Source of the DNA: Nitrospina sp.
Lineage (GTDB): Bacteria > Nitrospinota > Nitrospinia > Nitrospinales > Nitrospinaceae
NCBI GenBank assembly: GCA_004357365.1
Contig: SMVT01000137.1
Location: 1-31,678, forward strand
Direction: 5' to 3'
DNA: 31,678 nucleotides
The translations under genes and the position numbers were made by a program. The notes under the pieces were generated by a model. It was not told where the DNA came from, did not search any database, and was given only the letters and a program-made list of their open reading frames with translations. This document shows positions 1-8,432 of this stretch, one piece after another. Each line of letters starts with the position of its first letter. Within the stretch, counting starts at the first letter, position 1.

Positions 1-1275
1 GACGTCGGGCTTGGCGTAGTTGATGACTTCGAACGTCACGGTATTGGTGCCCTCCTTCAGGTACTGATCGAAATCGATGATGAAGGGGTCGGGGAAATCC
101 GCGCCGCCGTATTCCTGCTTCAGCGACACGTCGTTGACGGTGATGTGGCAGGTGTCATCGCTGCGCACATACAGTTCCGCCCGCTTGACGGATTGGGCCT
201 TGCCGTTGGGAATCCCGAACTGCAGGCGGAATTTGTTCTTGCTTCCGGTTTTGGCTTCCTCAAGGGTGATCTGTTCGCGGACCCACACCCATTGACTGCC
301 CTTGATGCCCCGCCACTGGTTGAGGGGATTGCAAATCACCGCCGGCTTCCAGTTCTTCGTTGCGCCATCGTAATATTCCGTCTCTTTTCCGCTCACAAAG
401 ACTTGGGTGCGGGTTTTCTCTTCGGACGGCTTGTGCGGTTCCGGTAACAGGGGCTTGCTCACTTCCCAGAGCGTCCGGTTCAGTTCCACATAATAATCGT
501 ACAGACCGTTTTTCTTTTTGACCAGTATCATACTGGGACGCGGATGGTTGCGGCCCAGGTACGGACCGATATCGGCGACCATAAACCCGCTCGAACTGCC
601 TTCATCCAAGGAAATGAAGGAATGGGAGGGAATGATGCTGTAGGTATGAATGGTCAGTTTTCCATTGCCTGAGGACGGACTCATCTCTTCAATTTCATCC
701 TGCAGTTTCTGCAGCAGCAACAGCGACGTCTTGATTTCGTTCTTGAGGGTCGCCTTGCCGCCGATCTGCCGCGTGATCAATTCGACGATTTCCGAATCGG
801 GGTCGATGACCAGCAGTTTGACCTTAATGCCGCTCAACGCCTTTTCCTTCAGCAGATCACGGCTTCCCGTGGAGATGGACAACAGCGACGTGCCGCCAAT
901 GAAAATCTCGCGCTTGACGTCCTTGAACAAACTCTGGAAGGTGACCGCCTGGCCCAGCTCCGAGCGGTTTTTGTAAATCCCCTGAATGCCTAACCGCACG
1001 GCGTGGGGGTTGACGATGTCTTGCAGGGCTTCCTTGTATTCATTGAAGGTGAGCTCCCGCAGAAACAATTCGTAGCCGAGCGACACCACGCCGATCATGG
1101 AGATCAGCAGGAAGAATTCCTTGACCGGGTGCAGCCAGATGCTGTCGTGCGGAATCAATTTGCCCGCGCCCATGTACAACCCCGCCCCGGCCACAAAGAT
1201 CATCATCGCCAGGAACAGGACCCGGTCGCGTATCCAGGACCGGATTCGGAGGCTTTTGTTATTGTGTTTTTCCAT
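1..1275 (-). CDS. Membrane-anchored PLD/DUF5919-like protein (3' end outside window)
   Basis: The minus-strand frame is open from an ATG at 1275 to the left edge: 425 codons without a stop, so the C-terminus is missing. Two hydrophobic segments (about residues 19-38 and 53-72) anchor the N-terminus. Residues about 95-270 (REIFIGGTSLL, later VKLLVIDPDSE) resemble the phospholipase-D-like fold of DUF5919 proteins, which often act as sensors or effectors; I see no intact HKD motif, so catalysis is doubtful. From about residue 325 the sequence (AELYVRSDDTCHITVND, then DFDQYLKEGTNTV) looks like a beta-sandwich, galactose-binding-like domain. A 299-bp gap with its own candidate promoter separates it from the vWA gene upstream. 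The coding call is firm; the domain names come from recall of family patterns, and no specific function can be assigned. Confidence 0.75.
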   Translation of the reverse strand, partial: MEKHNNKSLRIRSWIRDRVLFLAMMIFVAGAGLYMGAGKLIPHDSIWLHPVKEFFLLISMIGVVSLGYELFLRELTFNEYKEALQDIVNPHAVRLGIQGIYKNRSELGQAVTFQSLFKDVKREIFIGGTSLLSISTGSRDLLKEKALSGIKVKLLVIDPDSEIVELITRQIGGKATLKNEIKTSLLLLQKLQDEIEEMSPSSGNGKLTIHTYSIIPSHSFISLDEGSSSGFMVADIGPYLGRNHPRPSMILVKKKNGLYDYYVELNRTLWEVSKPLLPEPHKPSEEKTRTQVFVSGKETEYYDGATKNWKPAVICNPLNQWRGIKGSQWVWVREQITLEEAKTGSKNKFRLQFGIPNGKAQSVKRAELYVRSDDTCHITVNDVSLKQEYGGADFPDPFIIDFDQYLKEGTNTVTFEVINYAKPDV

Positions 1276-1574
1276 CGTGTCTCAACAATACAAGGGGTTC
1301 ACATCTCAAGGAAGGCGATGAAACAGCTTTACCGATTTGATATTACAGGAAATACGAGGGCCGGGCAAGGCCCGGAGCAAATTTCGCTGAGGCATTTGGG
1401 CGAACCAAACCGTTATCTTCGCATTCCAAAGTAAAATATTACCGGTGGCGGTTCGCCGGACGGAATACCTCCACAGATAATTTTAAACCCTGCATTGCGC
1501 ACGGAACTCATCGCTTGCCGTGAACTGTCAGCAAGCCGCCTCCCTCCCTAGAGGGCCGAGCAGGCCGGTTAGGG
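1276..1574. other. 299-bp intergenic region
   Basis: No convincing gene lies here; the open frames crossing it are antisense shadows. It holds a candidate minus-strand promoter near 1340-1368, a 15-bp dyad at 1361-1375, and a 6-bp inverted repeat (GCTTGC / GCAAGC) near 1512-1535. No T-rich terminator follows the upstream vWA gene. Confidence 0.6.
1340..1368 (-). promoter_or_regulatory. Candidate sigma-70 promoter for the PLD-like gene
   Basis: Read on the minus strand, TTGCCC (1363-1368) and TAATAT (1340-1345) are 17 nt apart, each matching four of six consensus bases. The predicted start site near 1333 leaves a leader of about 58 nt before the ATG at 1275. The perfect dyad CCGGGC-AAG-GCCCGG (1361-1375) covers the -35 element and could be an operator or a leader hairpin. 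This is prediction only. Confidence 0.4.
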
Positions 1575-3878
1575 TTAGGAGAGGCCGGATTTGCGGCGGA
1601 GCCACCATTCCACCGTAAGAAATCCGACGATCAAACCGTACGTCCACCAGCTGTCCCACAACGAAACCATCCGGGAGCTGGATTTGATCTCCACTTCCGG
1701 GTTGGGAAACGGCAGGTTTTCGATCTTCATTCCGGCCTCCAGGAAATGGTACCGGCCGCCGGTCACTTTTGAAACCGCCTTAAGCAGCGCCTCGTTCACC
1801 AACGGTTTTTGAAACTCGACCTGGGGACTGAACACGATGAAGCGGGTTTCCCCCGAAAGCACCTCACCGCCGGAAGTCAGAGACACCTGCGCCGAATAAA
1901 ATCCTTCCCGGCCCGGCGCAAACTCGAACCGCCCCTCCCCCCGTTCATCGGTGGTCAACGTTTGCCGGACTCGTTCCCGCTCCTGGGGCAGGGATTTCAC
2001 CACCAGGTCCACCTCCACTCCGGGCACGGGATTGTAATCCTGCCGGCTGACTTTGAAATGAATGATCACCTTTTCATGCTCCCGGTATTTTTCCTTGTCG
2101 GTCTCCACCTGGATGGGATAGGTCTCCGGCTCGCCGGTCATCCAGGCGATGACGTTTCCCCAGAATTTCTGGTAATAGCGCCCGCTTCCCCCCTCGCCGA
2201 CGCGCCGGAAATTCCAGTTCCAGGACGAGTCCGTGGCGATGGCCATGGTGCGCCCCTTTTTCACCCGGCGGGTGACCAGCACCGGGACATCGGTTTTATG
2301 TTTGCGGATGGTGGCCAGCACATGCGATCCCTTCACCGGAGTCAGCCCGATATTAGCCCCCTGAATGGGAGGGAGGGATTTCCAGGCCTTCGCGTTTTGC
2401 GCCGGGTCGTTTTCCAGACGGAGCACGGGATGGTGAGCCAGTTTCGGCTGAACGCCCATCTGAAGTTCTCCCAGCAGAAACTCCCGGGAACCGGAACCGA
2501 TGCGCATGGGAAGAATATCTTCCACCGGGGTGCGATCGTACCCGCCGCTCTGAAACGAAAGATTACCGCCGATCATCAGAAACGCCCCGCCCTGCTCTAC
2601 ATACTGCTTGATGTTGGCCAGGTTTTTCTTGTCGATGTACGGGGAAAACTTGAAGTTGTGAAAAATCACCAGATCGAACGAATTGAGGTAATCGCTGATC
2701 AGCAGGTTGGAAGGAAACGGAATCAGACTCAACTCGGATGTGGAGGCGCCCACGTCATCGGCCAACTCCCGCAAAATGAAGAACGACAGCAGGTCCACCT
2801 TGGGATTGTTGGCGAGCACCTCCCGCAGAAACCGCGAATCCCACGAAGGCCGCCCGTTCAGGTGAAGCACCCGCACCCGGTCGCGGATCACCTTGACCTC
2901 GAAACTCCAGCGGTTGTTGACTTCCACCGCCTCGCCCGCGAACACCGGCACGCTGAGCGTATAGATACGCTTGCCGAGAGAGGTGGGCGTGAACTGAAGG
3001 TCCGCCGTGTACCGTAGGTGATCGTCTTTCAGCGATACAATTTTGGAGACCAGGATTTTGTCGCCCTCTTTCAGCACGAGGGGAATATTTTTTTTGCCGA
3101 TGGACCGTGCGGACAGCGAAACCGAAATATTCAACGGCTGGTGAATGAATCCGAAATCCGTGGCGTCCACTTTATCGATGGCCAGGTCCTTGAAGCCCTC
3201 GTTACTCCCCGCCTGAAAAGTATGGACCGGCCCGTTCAGCCGCGTCAGGGTCTCGGTAAACTCGGGGGAAATACCGGAGGCCTCCTGCGTCAGGTCGGCG
3301 CCATCGGAAAACAGAAGGATGCCCTGCAGGGACCGGCCCTCGTAGTGTTGCGCGACATCCAGAAACACCTGATGCAGGTTGGTATTGACCGCCTGTGCCC
3401 GGTACTCCGCCGCCGCGTTCGCCATGGACACCGGTTCGATTTTGTCCGAGGCGAAAAAGAAATCCACTTCATACGTTTGCTTCAACCGCTCGAAATACTC
3501 CCGGTTGTTCTCCAGCGCCCGGCGCACCCCATCGCTACGGGATTTTTCCGAGGGATAGGTTTTGATGGTCATGCTTTTGCTGTCGTCGAGCAGAACAGCG
3601 AGGGTGTTTTTCAAGGGTTGGATTTTCTTGAATTCCAACTGGGGTTGCAATATCGCCGCCACCACCGCCAGCAGAGTCATCGCCCGCAGAGCATAGAGGC
3701 CGGTTTTTTTCCAGGGCGAGCGGATGCGGGCCAGGCTGGTCCATAAAAACCACAGCGACAGGACGATCAACACTCCCAGGAAAGCGAAAGTGCCGCCCCA
3801 GACGTCCGAGGTCCAGTGCAACTCCCAGGCGTTGTACTCGCTCCACCCCTCGCCGAATTGTGCGGCCAGCCAGTTCAC
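1575..3878 (-). CDS. Membrane protein with vWA and glutamine-amidotransferase-like domains
   Basis: A 767-aa protein. Two membrane segments lie at about residues 31-50 and 63-80. A von Willebrand A domain follows, with a MIDAS signature DDSKS at 98-102, a Thr near 166 and FSDGAD at 190-195, so metal-dependent ligand binding is likely. Residues about 330-570 resemble the putative glutamine amidotransferase family (PF07090 type), ending in the typical stretch around ATDSSWNWNFRR; no catalytic Cys-His pair is evident. A beta-sandwich region and a final membrane segment (about 745-760) complete it. The start is a GTG whose bases overlap the stop of the DUF4159 gene (GTGA, 4 bp), implying translational coupling. 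In many bacteria such proteins sit with DUF4159, DUF58 and MoxR ATPases; the last two are absent here. Role unknown, probably envelope-associated complex assembly (inference). Confidence 0.85.
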   Translation of the reverse strand: MNWLAAQFGEGWSEYNAWELHWTSDVWGGTFAFLGVLIVLSLWFLWTSLARIRSPWKKTGLYALRAMTLLAVVAAILQPQLEFKKIQPLKNTLAVLLDDSKSMTIKTYPSEKSRSDGVRRALENNREYFERLKQTYEVDFFFASDKIEPVSMANAAAEYRAQAVNTNLHQVFLDVAQHYEGRSLQGILLFSDGADLTQEASGISPEFTETLTRLNGPVHTFQAGSNEGFKDLAIDKVDATDFGFIHQPLNISVSLSARSIGKKNIPLVLKEGDKILVSKIVSLKDDHLRYTADLQFTPTSLGKRIYTLSVPVFAGEAVEVNNRWSFEVKVIRDRVRVLHLNGRPSWDSRFLREVLANNPKVDLLSFFILRELADDVGASTSELSLIPFPSNLLISDYLNSFDLVIFHNFKFSPYIDKKNLANIKQYVEQGGAFLMIGGNLSFQSGGYDRTPVEDILPMRIGSGSREFLLGELQMGVQPKLAHHPVLRLENDPAQNAKAWKSLPPIQGANIGLTPVKGSHVLATIRKHKTDVPVLVTRRVKKGRTMAIATDSSWNWNFRRVGEGGSGRYYQKFWGNVIAWMTGEPETYPIQVETDKEKYREHEKVIIHFKVSRQDYNPVPGVEVDLVVKSLPQERERVRQTLTTDERGEGRFEFAPGREGFYSAQVSLTSGGEVLSGETRFIVFSPQVEFQKPLVNEALLKAVSKVTGGRYHFLEAGMKIENLPFPNPEVEIKSSSRMVSLWDSWWTYGLIVGFLTVEWWLRRKSGLS

Positions 3879-4639
3879 CTTGGGTTCACCCTCCGCAGGC
3901 GTTCGAGAATGATGGGCAGATGCACCATGTCTTTTTTGTAATCCAGCGTCAGCGCGTATAAAACGATGTTGACGCCGAGCCGCAGGCTCAACCGCCTTTG
4001 CCGGTTGCCGCCGCCGATGATGTCGTATTCCCAGTGCCCCAATTTGCTTTTGGACCAGGCCCCACCGAGATCGTTGGCGGAATACACCAGCACCGTGCGC
4101 CCTTTGGTGGTGATCCCTTCGAGGTAAGGTTTATTCACCACCCGGCCCACCACCTGGTTGATCAGATAAAAGGAACGGAAAATGGAGTGGTCGCGGGGCA
4201 GCCGTTGCAGGGGGATGTGAGGAAACAGACGGCGGATCAATCGCCTCACCGAGGCATCGAACGCCGAGTTGGGTTTCGATGAATTGTCGTCGATCAACAG
4301 GAACCCGCCGTAGGTCAGATGATTGCGCAGGGCCTTCAGGGCTTTTTCGCTGAACGGTTGGAAGGTCTCCCGCCCGCCCATATAAATGAACGGATACCGG
4401 TACAACCGGGGATCACCCGGTTTCAGGGAAAGCGGCTTGCGATTGACCTCGATGGACGTGCGCTTGGCGATTTGCGCCAGCAGGCTTCCCACCGCGTGCG
4501 GCCGGGGCTGATAGTTGCCTCCCTCATATTGGATTTGAGGGATGGCGATTTTCGAAGCGTCACCCAGAGCGAGCGCCGAGCCTGGCATCAGGATGCCCGC
4601 CTGAAGGCAGGCCGTCAGAATGAAAAGGTTCAGCCGCAC
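3875..4639 (-). CDS. DUF4159 domain secreted protein
   Basis: A 254-aa protein when started at the GTG at 4639. That start gives a clean signal peptide (LNLFILTACLQAG, cleavage near ALA, residue about 24), has an AGGA 8 nt upstream, and lies downstream of a good extended -10. The longer open frame reaching 4729 would start upstream of that promoter. The mature part matches the DUF4159 pattern: IPQIQYEGGNY, a YPFIYMGG strand, LTYGGFLLIDD, then DHSIFRSFY and a C-terminal LGVNIVLYALT helix. DUF4159 has a glutamine-amidotransferase-like fold of unknown activity. It is first in a two-gene unit with the vWA/GATase-like protein and overlaps it by 4 bp, so the two probably act together outside or at the inner membrane. 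Family recognition is fairly sure; function is not known. Confidence 0.82.
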   Translation of the reverse strand: MRLNLFILTACLQAGILMPGSALALGDASKIAIPQIQYEGGNYQPRPHAVGSLLAQIAKRTSIEVNRKPLSLKPGDPRLYRYPFIYMGGRETFQPFSEKALKALRNHLTYGGFLLIDDNSSKPNSAFDASVRRLIRRLFPHIPLQRLPRDHSIFRSFYLINQVVGRVVNKPYLEGITTKGRTVLVYSANDLGGAWSKSKLGHWEYDIIGGGNRQRRLSLRLGVNIVLYALTLDYKKDMVHLPIILERLRRVNPR

Positions 4640-4685
4640 TGGATCCGTCCTGCAGAGGATTGATGAAAGGGACGATGCCCCTCCA

Positions 4686-4691
4686 ATCATA
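4686..4691 (-). promoter_or_regulatory. Extended -10 element for the DUF4159 gene
   Basis: On the minus strand TGG-TATGAT forms an extended -10 (five of six bases plus the TG). The -35 region is poor, as is common with extended -10 promoters. The expected start near 4680 gives a leader of about 40 nt to the GTG at 4639. It is back-to-back with the phnW promoter. Confidence 0.5.
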
Positions 4692-4736
4692 CCAAATTCC
4701 CGCCGGCGGTTTGCCGCTCCTTGTGACAAATTGTTT

Positions 4737-4764
4737 TTGCCGGGATTGGGCGGGGTGGTATAGT
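4737..4764 (+). promoter_or_regulatory. Candidate promoter for the PhnW-type aminotransferase gene
   Basis: TTGCCG (4737-4742), a 16-nt spacer, and an extended -10 TGG-TATAGT (TATAGT at 4759-4764, five of six). The predicted start near 4771 leaves a leader of about 30 nt before the ATG at 4801. Confidence 0.5.
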
Positions 4765-4800
4765 CGTAGCAAATTTTTGTGGTTTTATACGGGAAATCTT

Positions 4801-5877
4801 ATGACTCGAACAGTCCTGCTCAATCCGGGCCCGGTCAATGTGACGGAGCGGGTGCGCCAGGCTCTGCTGAAGCCGGACCTGTGCCACCGGGAAGCGGAGT
4901 TTTCGGATCTTTTGCGGTCGATCCGCAGCAAACTGGTGCGCGTTTTCGGGATAGGATCGGATTTCGACGCAGTGCTGGTCACCGGCTCCGGAACCGCCGC
5001 TTTTGAGATGGCGGTGTGCTCCTGCCTGAGCGAGGGAAAAACCATGTTGGTGATCCGCAACGGCGTGTATGGGGACCGTATCGCCGCCATGGCGGAGGCG
5101 CACGGGTTCAACCGGCTCTCCCTTAATTACGAATGGGGCCAGCCGCCGGAAGTGAGCGACGTGGAGCAGGCCCTGAAACAGCATCCCGAAATCGAGGTGG
5201 TCGCCCTGGTGCACCACGAAACGACCACCGGACTGATCAATCCGGTGCAGGACATCGGGCAGGTGGTCCGCAAACATAAAAGACGGTTCCTGGTGGACAG
5301 CATCAGCAGCCTCGCGGGCGATCCTTTGGATTTCAATCGGGCCGGCGTCGACTTTTGCGTGGGCACCGCCAACAAATGCCTGCAGGGCCTACCCGGCGTC
5401 TCGTTCGTGCTGGTGCGCAAATCGGAACTGCCGCGGCTGAAGGCGATCCCGGAGCGGTCCCATTATTTCAATTTATATAAAAATCATCAGGCGCAGGAAA
5501 ACGGAGAAACCCTGTTCACCCCGGCGGTGCAGGTGTATTATGCATTCGACGCCGCGCTCGACGAACTGCTGGAAGAATCGTTGGGGAAGCGGATGCAACG
5601 CTACAGTCAGGCCGCCCAATTATTGCGCAAGGGGTTCCAGGAAATGAAACTGGAGTTCCTGATTCCCGAACCGCACCGGTCCAACACCCTGACCGCCCTG
5701 AAACTGCCGGAGGGGGTTTCCTACCCATCGTTGCACGGCCAGTTGAAGAAAAAGGGATTCATCATTTACGCCGGGCAGAAGAAACTGAGCGAAAGTATTT
5801 TCCGCATTGCCAATATGGGAGACATCACGACGGAAGAATTCCACAACCTGCTCGACGCGCTGAGGGATTGTATTTAG
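4801..5877 (+). CDS. phnW: PhnW-like class V aminotransferase (2-aminoethylphosphonate--pyruvate transaminase type)
   Basis: A 358-aa PLP enzyme. The family converts 2-aminoethylphosphonate and pyruvate to phosphonoacetaldehyde and alanine, in phosphonate breakdown or synthesis. Seen here: the N-terminal LLNPGPVNVTERV typical of the family, GSGTAAFEM (62-70) for cofactor phosphate contact, HETTTG (139-144), the PLP-ring aspartate D166 in LVDSISS, and the Schiff-base lysine K192 in GTANKCLQGLPG. The open frame extends upstream to 4660, but the family start and the promoter at 4737-4764 favour ATG 4801. No phnX, phosphonatase, PEP mutase or phosphonate transporter is visible nearby, so the substrate is not settled; another class V aminotransferase activity such as alanine-glyoxylate is possible. 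The next gene follows after 25 nt. Confidence 0.82.
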   Translation: MTRTVLLNPGPVNVTERVRQALLKPDLCHREAEFSDLLRSIRSKLVRVFGIGSDFDAVLVTGSGTAAFEMAVCSCLSEGKTMLVIRNGVYGDRIAAMAEAHGFNRLSLNYEWGQPPEVSDVEQALKQHPEIEVVALVHHETTTGLINPVQDIGQVVRKHKRRFLVDSISSLAGDPLDFNRAGVDFCVGTANKCLQGLPGVSFVLVRKSELPRLKAIPERSHYFNLYKNHQAQENGETLFTPAVQVYYAFDAALDELLEESLGKRMQRYSQAAQLLRKGFQEMKLEFLIPEPHRSNTLTALKLPEGVSYPSLHGQLKKKGFIIYAGQKKLSESIFRIANMGDITTEEFHNLLDALRDCI

Positions 5878-5902
5878 GAGTGGGCTTCATTGTGAGAGGG
5901 AC

Positions 5903-6586
5903 ATGAGTCTTTATCAGTTAATGTACAACTATGCGCACGGCCGGGGTCAACCGCCCGCGGCGGACTTGCCCGCCGCTGAGTTGGGCAAGAGCCTCGCCCT
6001 GTTTCACAATTGTCTGGTCGAATCGGGGATGGAATTCCAGGAGAACATGGGAAGCCGCCAGATCAGCGCCGACCCGAACCAACTCAAACCGGTGCACCTG
6101 AGCCGGTTTGTGGTGGGATTTCTGCCGTTCAACTCGGTTTCCACCAAAACCGAAACCAACGAAATCCTGTTCGACCTGTTTTCGTTTCTCAAATGGCTGG
6201 AACGGAAGGACATCGCACACGGCCTGGCGCACATCGATTTCCAGAAAACGGTGCAGGCGCTGACCCACGCCCAGGACCGGTGCCTGCAACTCAGTCATTT
6301 TCTGGACGACGAAACCGGCCGCGTTCTGGAAGAACCGCCCCGCATCCTCAGCACCATCAATGATATGTTCCGGGTGACCCAAATCGACGGGAACACCCTG
6401 TACCTTCAGGGCGATCATCAGGAAGACCCCGTCCGGGTGCGCCTGTCCGGAGAAATCATGAACCTCGTCCGCCTCCACGACCACCTTGATCTGGTGCTGG
6501 GCGACACGTCGGAACGCTGGGTGGTGCTGGAGGCGGGACAGGTCTTTCCGGAATCGGTGCCAGGCGGAGCTTCCCCCTCTGCCTGA
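5903..6586 (+). CDS. Hypothetical 227-aa soluble protein
   Basis: I do not recognise this protein. It has no signal peptide or membrane segment. The N-terminal two thirds look alpha-helical (for example NEILFDLFSFLKWLERKDI and the following helices). From about residue 160 short beta strands (FRVTQIDGNTLYLQG, VRVRLSGEIMNLV, RWVVLEAGQVFPE) suggest a small beta-barrel. It starts 25 nt after the PhnW-like gene in the same direction and probably shares its transcript. An AGAGGG lies very close to the ATG, a sub-optimal spacing. Codon use looks like its neighbours. The coding call is well supported by the long clean frame and operon position; function is unknown. Confidence 0.75.
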   Translation: MSLYQLMYNYAHGRGQPPAADLPAAELGKSLALFHNCLVESGMEFQENMGSRQISADPNQLKPVHLSRFVVGFLPFNSVSTKTETNEILFDLFSFLKWLERKDIAHGLAHIDFQKTVQALTHAQDRCLQLSHFLDDETGRVLEEPPRILSTINDMFRVTQIDGNTLYLQGDHQEDPVRVRLSGEIMNLVRLHDHLDLVLGDTSERWVVLEAGQVFPESVPGGASPSA

Positions 6587-6592
6587 AACCTG

Positions 6593-6632
6593 ATCCTTAA
6601 GGATGAAGGACCGGGCGGCGGGACGACCCGGT
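6593..6632. repeat. Two inverted repeats after the 227-aa gene
   Basis: ATCCTTAAGGAT (6593-6604) is a perfect 12-bp palindrome. It is followed by ACCGGG (6610-6615) and CCCGGT (6627-6632) as a 6-bp stem with an 11-nt loop. They lie just past the stop at 6586 and may end that transcript, but no T-run follows, so a standard intrinsic terminator is not supported. The rest of the gap to 6839 is GC-rich with no other clear signal. Confidence 0.4.
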
Positions 6633-6839
6633 AAGGATATGCGGGTTAAGCGCCTGCGGGGAATCCTCCGCCTATCCGCTCTCCTTATATAGGACTACCC
6701 GGCGGGCTCCTGACGGGGCACCCCCAGCAGTTTCTAACATTTCCTTGAAAAAGTACGGGAAATGTTTTACAAAGCCCTCTACATAGATTCGGAAACCCTT
6801 CCAGATACTCCAACGGCCATCCATCCAAGGATTTCTCAA

Positions 6840-8366
6840 TTGACCGCTGACATCAATTTTGCAGATATGAACTGGCAGGCCATCGCGCCGGAACTGATCC
6901 TGGTGCTCACCGCGTTCGCCGTTCTGATGATGGGACTGCTCAAGACGTTCAACACCAACTCCTATCTGTCGAAATCCACGACGGTCGGTATCCTGACGGC
7001 TTTGGGCTATACCATTTATCTATGGGGCATCGCGCCTTCTGTCAGTGAGGGGAACGATCCGGCCATGTTCAGCGGCTCACTGCTGTTCGACCGGTTTTCC
7101 CAGAGCCTGAACATCATCTTCCTGCTGATGTCCCTGTTCACCGTGGCGGCGGCGGTGCGTTATCCCAAACCCAAAAACGAAAACAGGGCCGAATATTTCT
7201 GCCTCGTTTTGATGGCCGTGGTCGGCATGATGTTCCTGGCCAAGTCCGGCAACCTGATCACCGCGTTCATCTCTCTGGAAATCTTTTCCATTTCCCTTTA
7301 CATCCTGTGCGGCTTCTCCGCCAAGCACGGCAAGGGCACCGAACAACCGGGCGACGTCAAGCATCTGAACTGGGAAACGCTGGCGTCACAGGAGGCCACT
7401 ATCAAATATCTGCTGATGGGCGCGTTCGGTTCCGCCATACTGGTGTACGGCATGGCGCTGATGTACGCCGGCACCGGCACCACGGAAATCCGGCAAATCG
7501 GCCACCTGCTGGAAACCAATCCCTACAGCCTGAACAAACTGCTTTATATCGGAATGGCGCTGGTGTTTTGCGGCCTCGCGTTCAAGGTGTCGCTGGTGCC
7601 GTTTCATGCGTGGACGCCGGACGTCTACCAGGGCGCGCCGACGCCGATCACCGGGTTCATGTCGGTGGCGACCAAGGCCGCGGGGTTTTCGCTGATGGCC
7701 CGCATCTTTTACACCGCCCTGCCCAGTTTGCAGGAAATCTGGATGCCTTTCCTGTTCGGCGTCTCGGTGCTCACCATGCTGGTCGGCAACACGGCGGCCA
7801 TCTTTCAGGATGACCTCAAACGCATGCTGGCGTATTCCGGCATAGCGCACGCGGGGTACCTGTTGATCGGCATTGTCGCCAACAGCCAGGACGGCGTGGC
7901 CAGCATCCTGTTCTATCTGGGCGTGTACCTGTTCATGAACATCGGCGCGTTCGCCATCGTGTTCATGCTGGAAGGCGAAGGCGAACAGTCCAACTCCATC
8001 TACCGGTTCAAGGGCCTCGGCAAACGCAAACCGTATCTGGCCGCGGCGATGAGCCTGTTCATGCTGTCGCTGGCGGGGTTCCCACCCACCGCCGGGTTCT
8101 TCGGAAAACTCTATCTGTTCGTCGCCGCCATCAAACAGGGTTATGTGCTGATCGCGGTGCTGGCCGTGGGCGCCAGTATGATCGCCGTGTACTTCTACCT
8201 GCGCGTCATTGCCATGATGTATTTCCAGGACGGCGAATCCGAGGAAGCGATCCAAACCAGCCGCGGCATGATCGCCATCGTCACCGTCAGCTCCGTCGCC
8301 ATCCTCGCCATCGGCCTGTACCCCTCCAAACTCATGCAACTGGCCCTCGCCTCTATCCCGTTTTAG
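6840..8366 (+). CDS. nuoN: NADH-quinone oxidoreductase subunit N
   Basis: Membrane proton-pumping subunit of respiratory complex I, of the Mrp-antiporter-like family. About 14 hydrophobic segments are visible. Family hallmarks are LITAFISLEIFSISLYILCGF, the conserved FKVSLVPFHAWTPDVYQGAP region (about residues 248-267) and MLAYSGIAHAGYL. I chose TTG at 6840 because AAGGA lies 8 nt upstream, giving 508 aa, near the usual 480-510. The ATG at 6762 adds an unlikely polar tail and has no usable Shine-Dalgarno; ATG 6867 (MNWQAIAPEL) is a further option. No nuoL, nuoM or other complex I gene adjoins it, and the flanking genes are unrelated. It may be the detached last gene of a dispersed nuo operon or a paralogue. 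Identity as an N-type subunit is confident. Confidence 0.92.
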   Translation: MTADINFADMNWQAIAPELILVLTAFAVLMMGLLKTFNTNSYLSKSTTVGILTALGYTIYLWGIAPSVSEGNDPAMFSGSLLFDRFSQSLNIIFLLMSLFTVAAAVRYPKPKNENRAEYFCLVLMAVVGMMFLAKSGNLITAFISLEIFSISLYILCGFSAKHGKGTEQPGDVKHLNWETLASQEATIKYLLMGAFGSAILVYGMALMYAGTGTTEIRQIGHLLETNPYSLNKLLYIGMALVFCGLAFKVSLVPFHAWTPDVYQGAPTPITGFMSVATKAAGFSLMARIFYTALPSLQEIWMPFLFGVSVLTMLVGNTAAIFQDDLKRMLAYSGIAHAGYLLIGIVANSQDGVASILFYLGVYLFMNIGAFAIVFMLEGEGEQSNSIYRFKGLGKRKPYLAAAMSLFMLSLAGFPPTAGFFGKLYLFVAAIKQGYVLIAVLAVGASMIAVYFYLRVIAMMYFQDGESEEAIQTSRGMIAIVTVSSVAILAIGLYPSKLMQLALASIPF

Positions 8367-8380
8367 CGGAGTCCCTCCGC
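8366..8380 (+). terminator. Hairpin at the nuoN stop codon
   Basis: GCGGAG-TCC-CTCCGC is a perfect 6-bp stem with a 3-nt loop, beginning at the last base of the nuoN stop. No T-run follows, so it may slow decay or pause polymerase rather than act as a strong intrinsic terminator. Confidence 0.35.
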
Positions 8381-8432
8381 GGGCAATGCTGTTTCAGTTG
8401 TACCGATCCGTTTTTCCTGCGACAATTTTAAG

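Noticed and set aside
1809..3746. Two long plus-strand frames opposite the vWA gene
   Set aside because: Low-complexity His/Arg/Gln-rich shadows with no family pattern.
7386..8339. 317-codon minus-strand frame inside nuoN
   Set aside because: His/Asp/Gln-rich shadow of a confident membrane protein gene.
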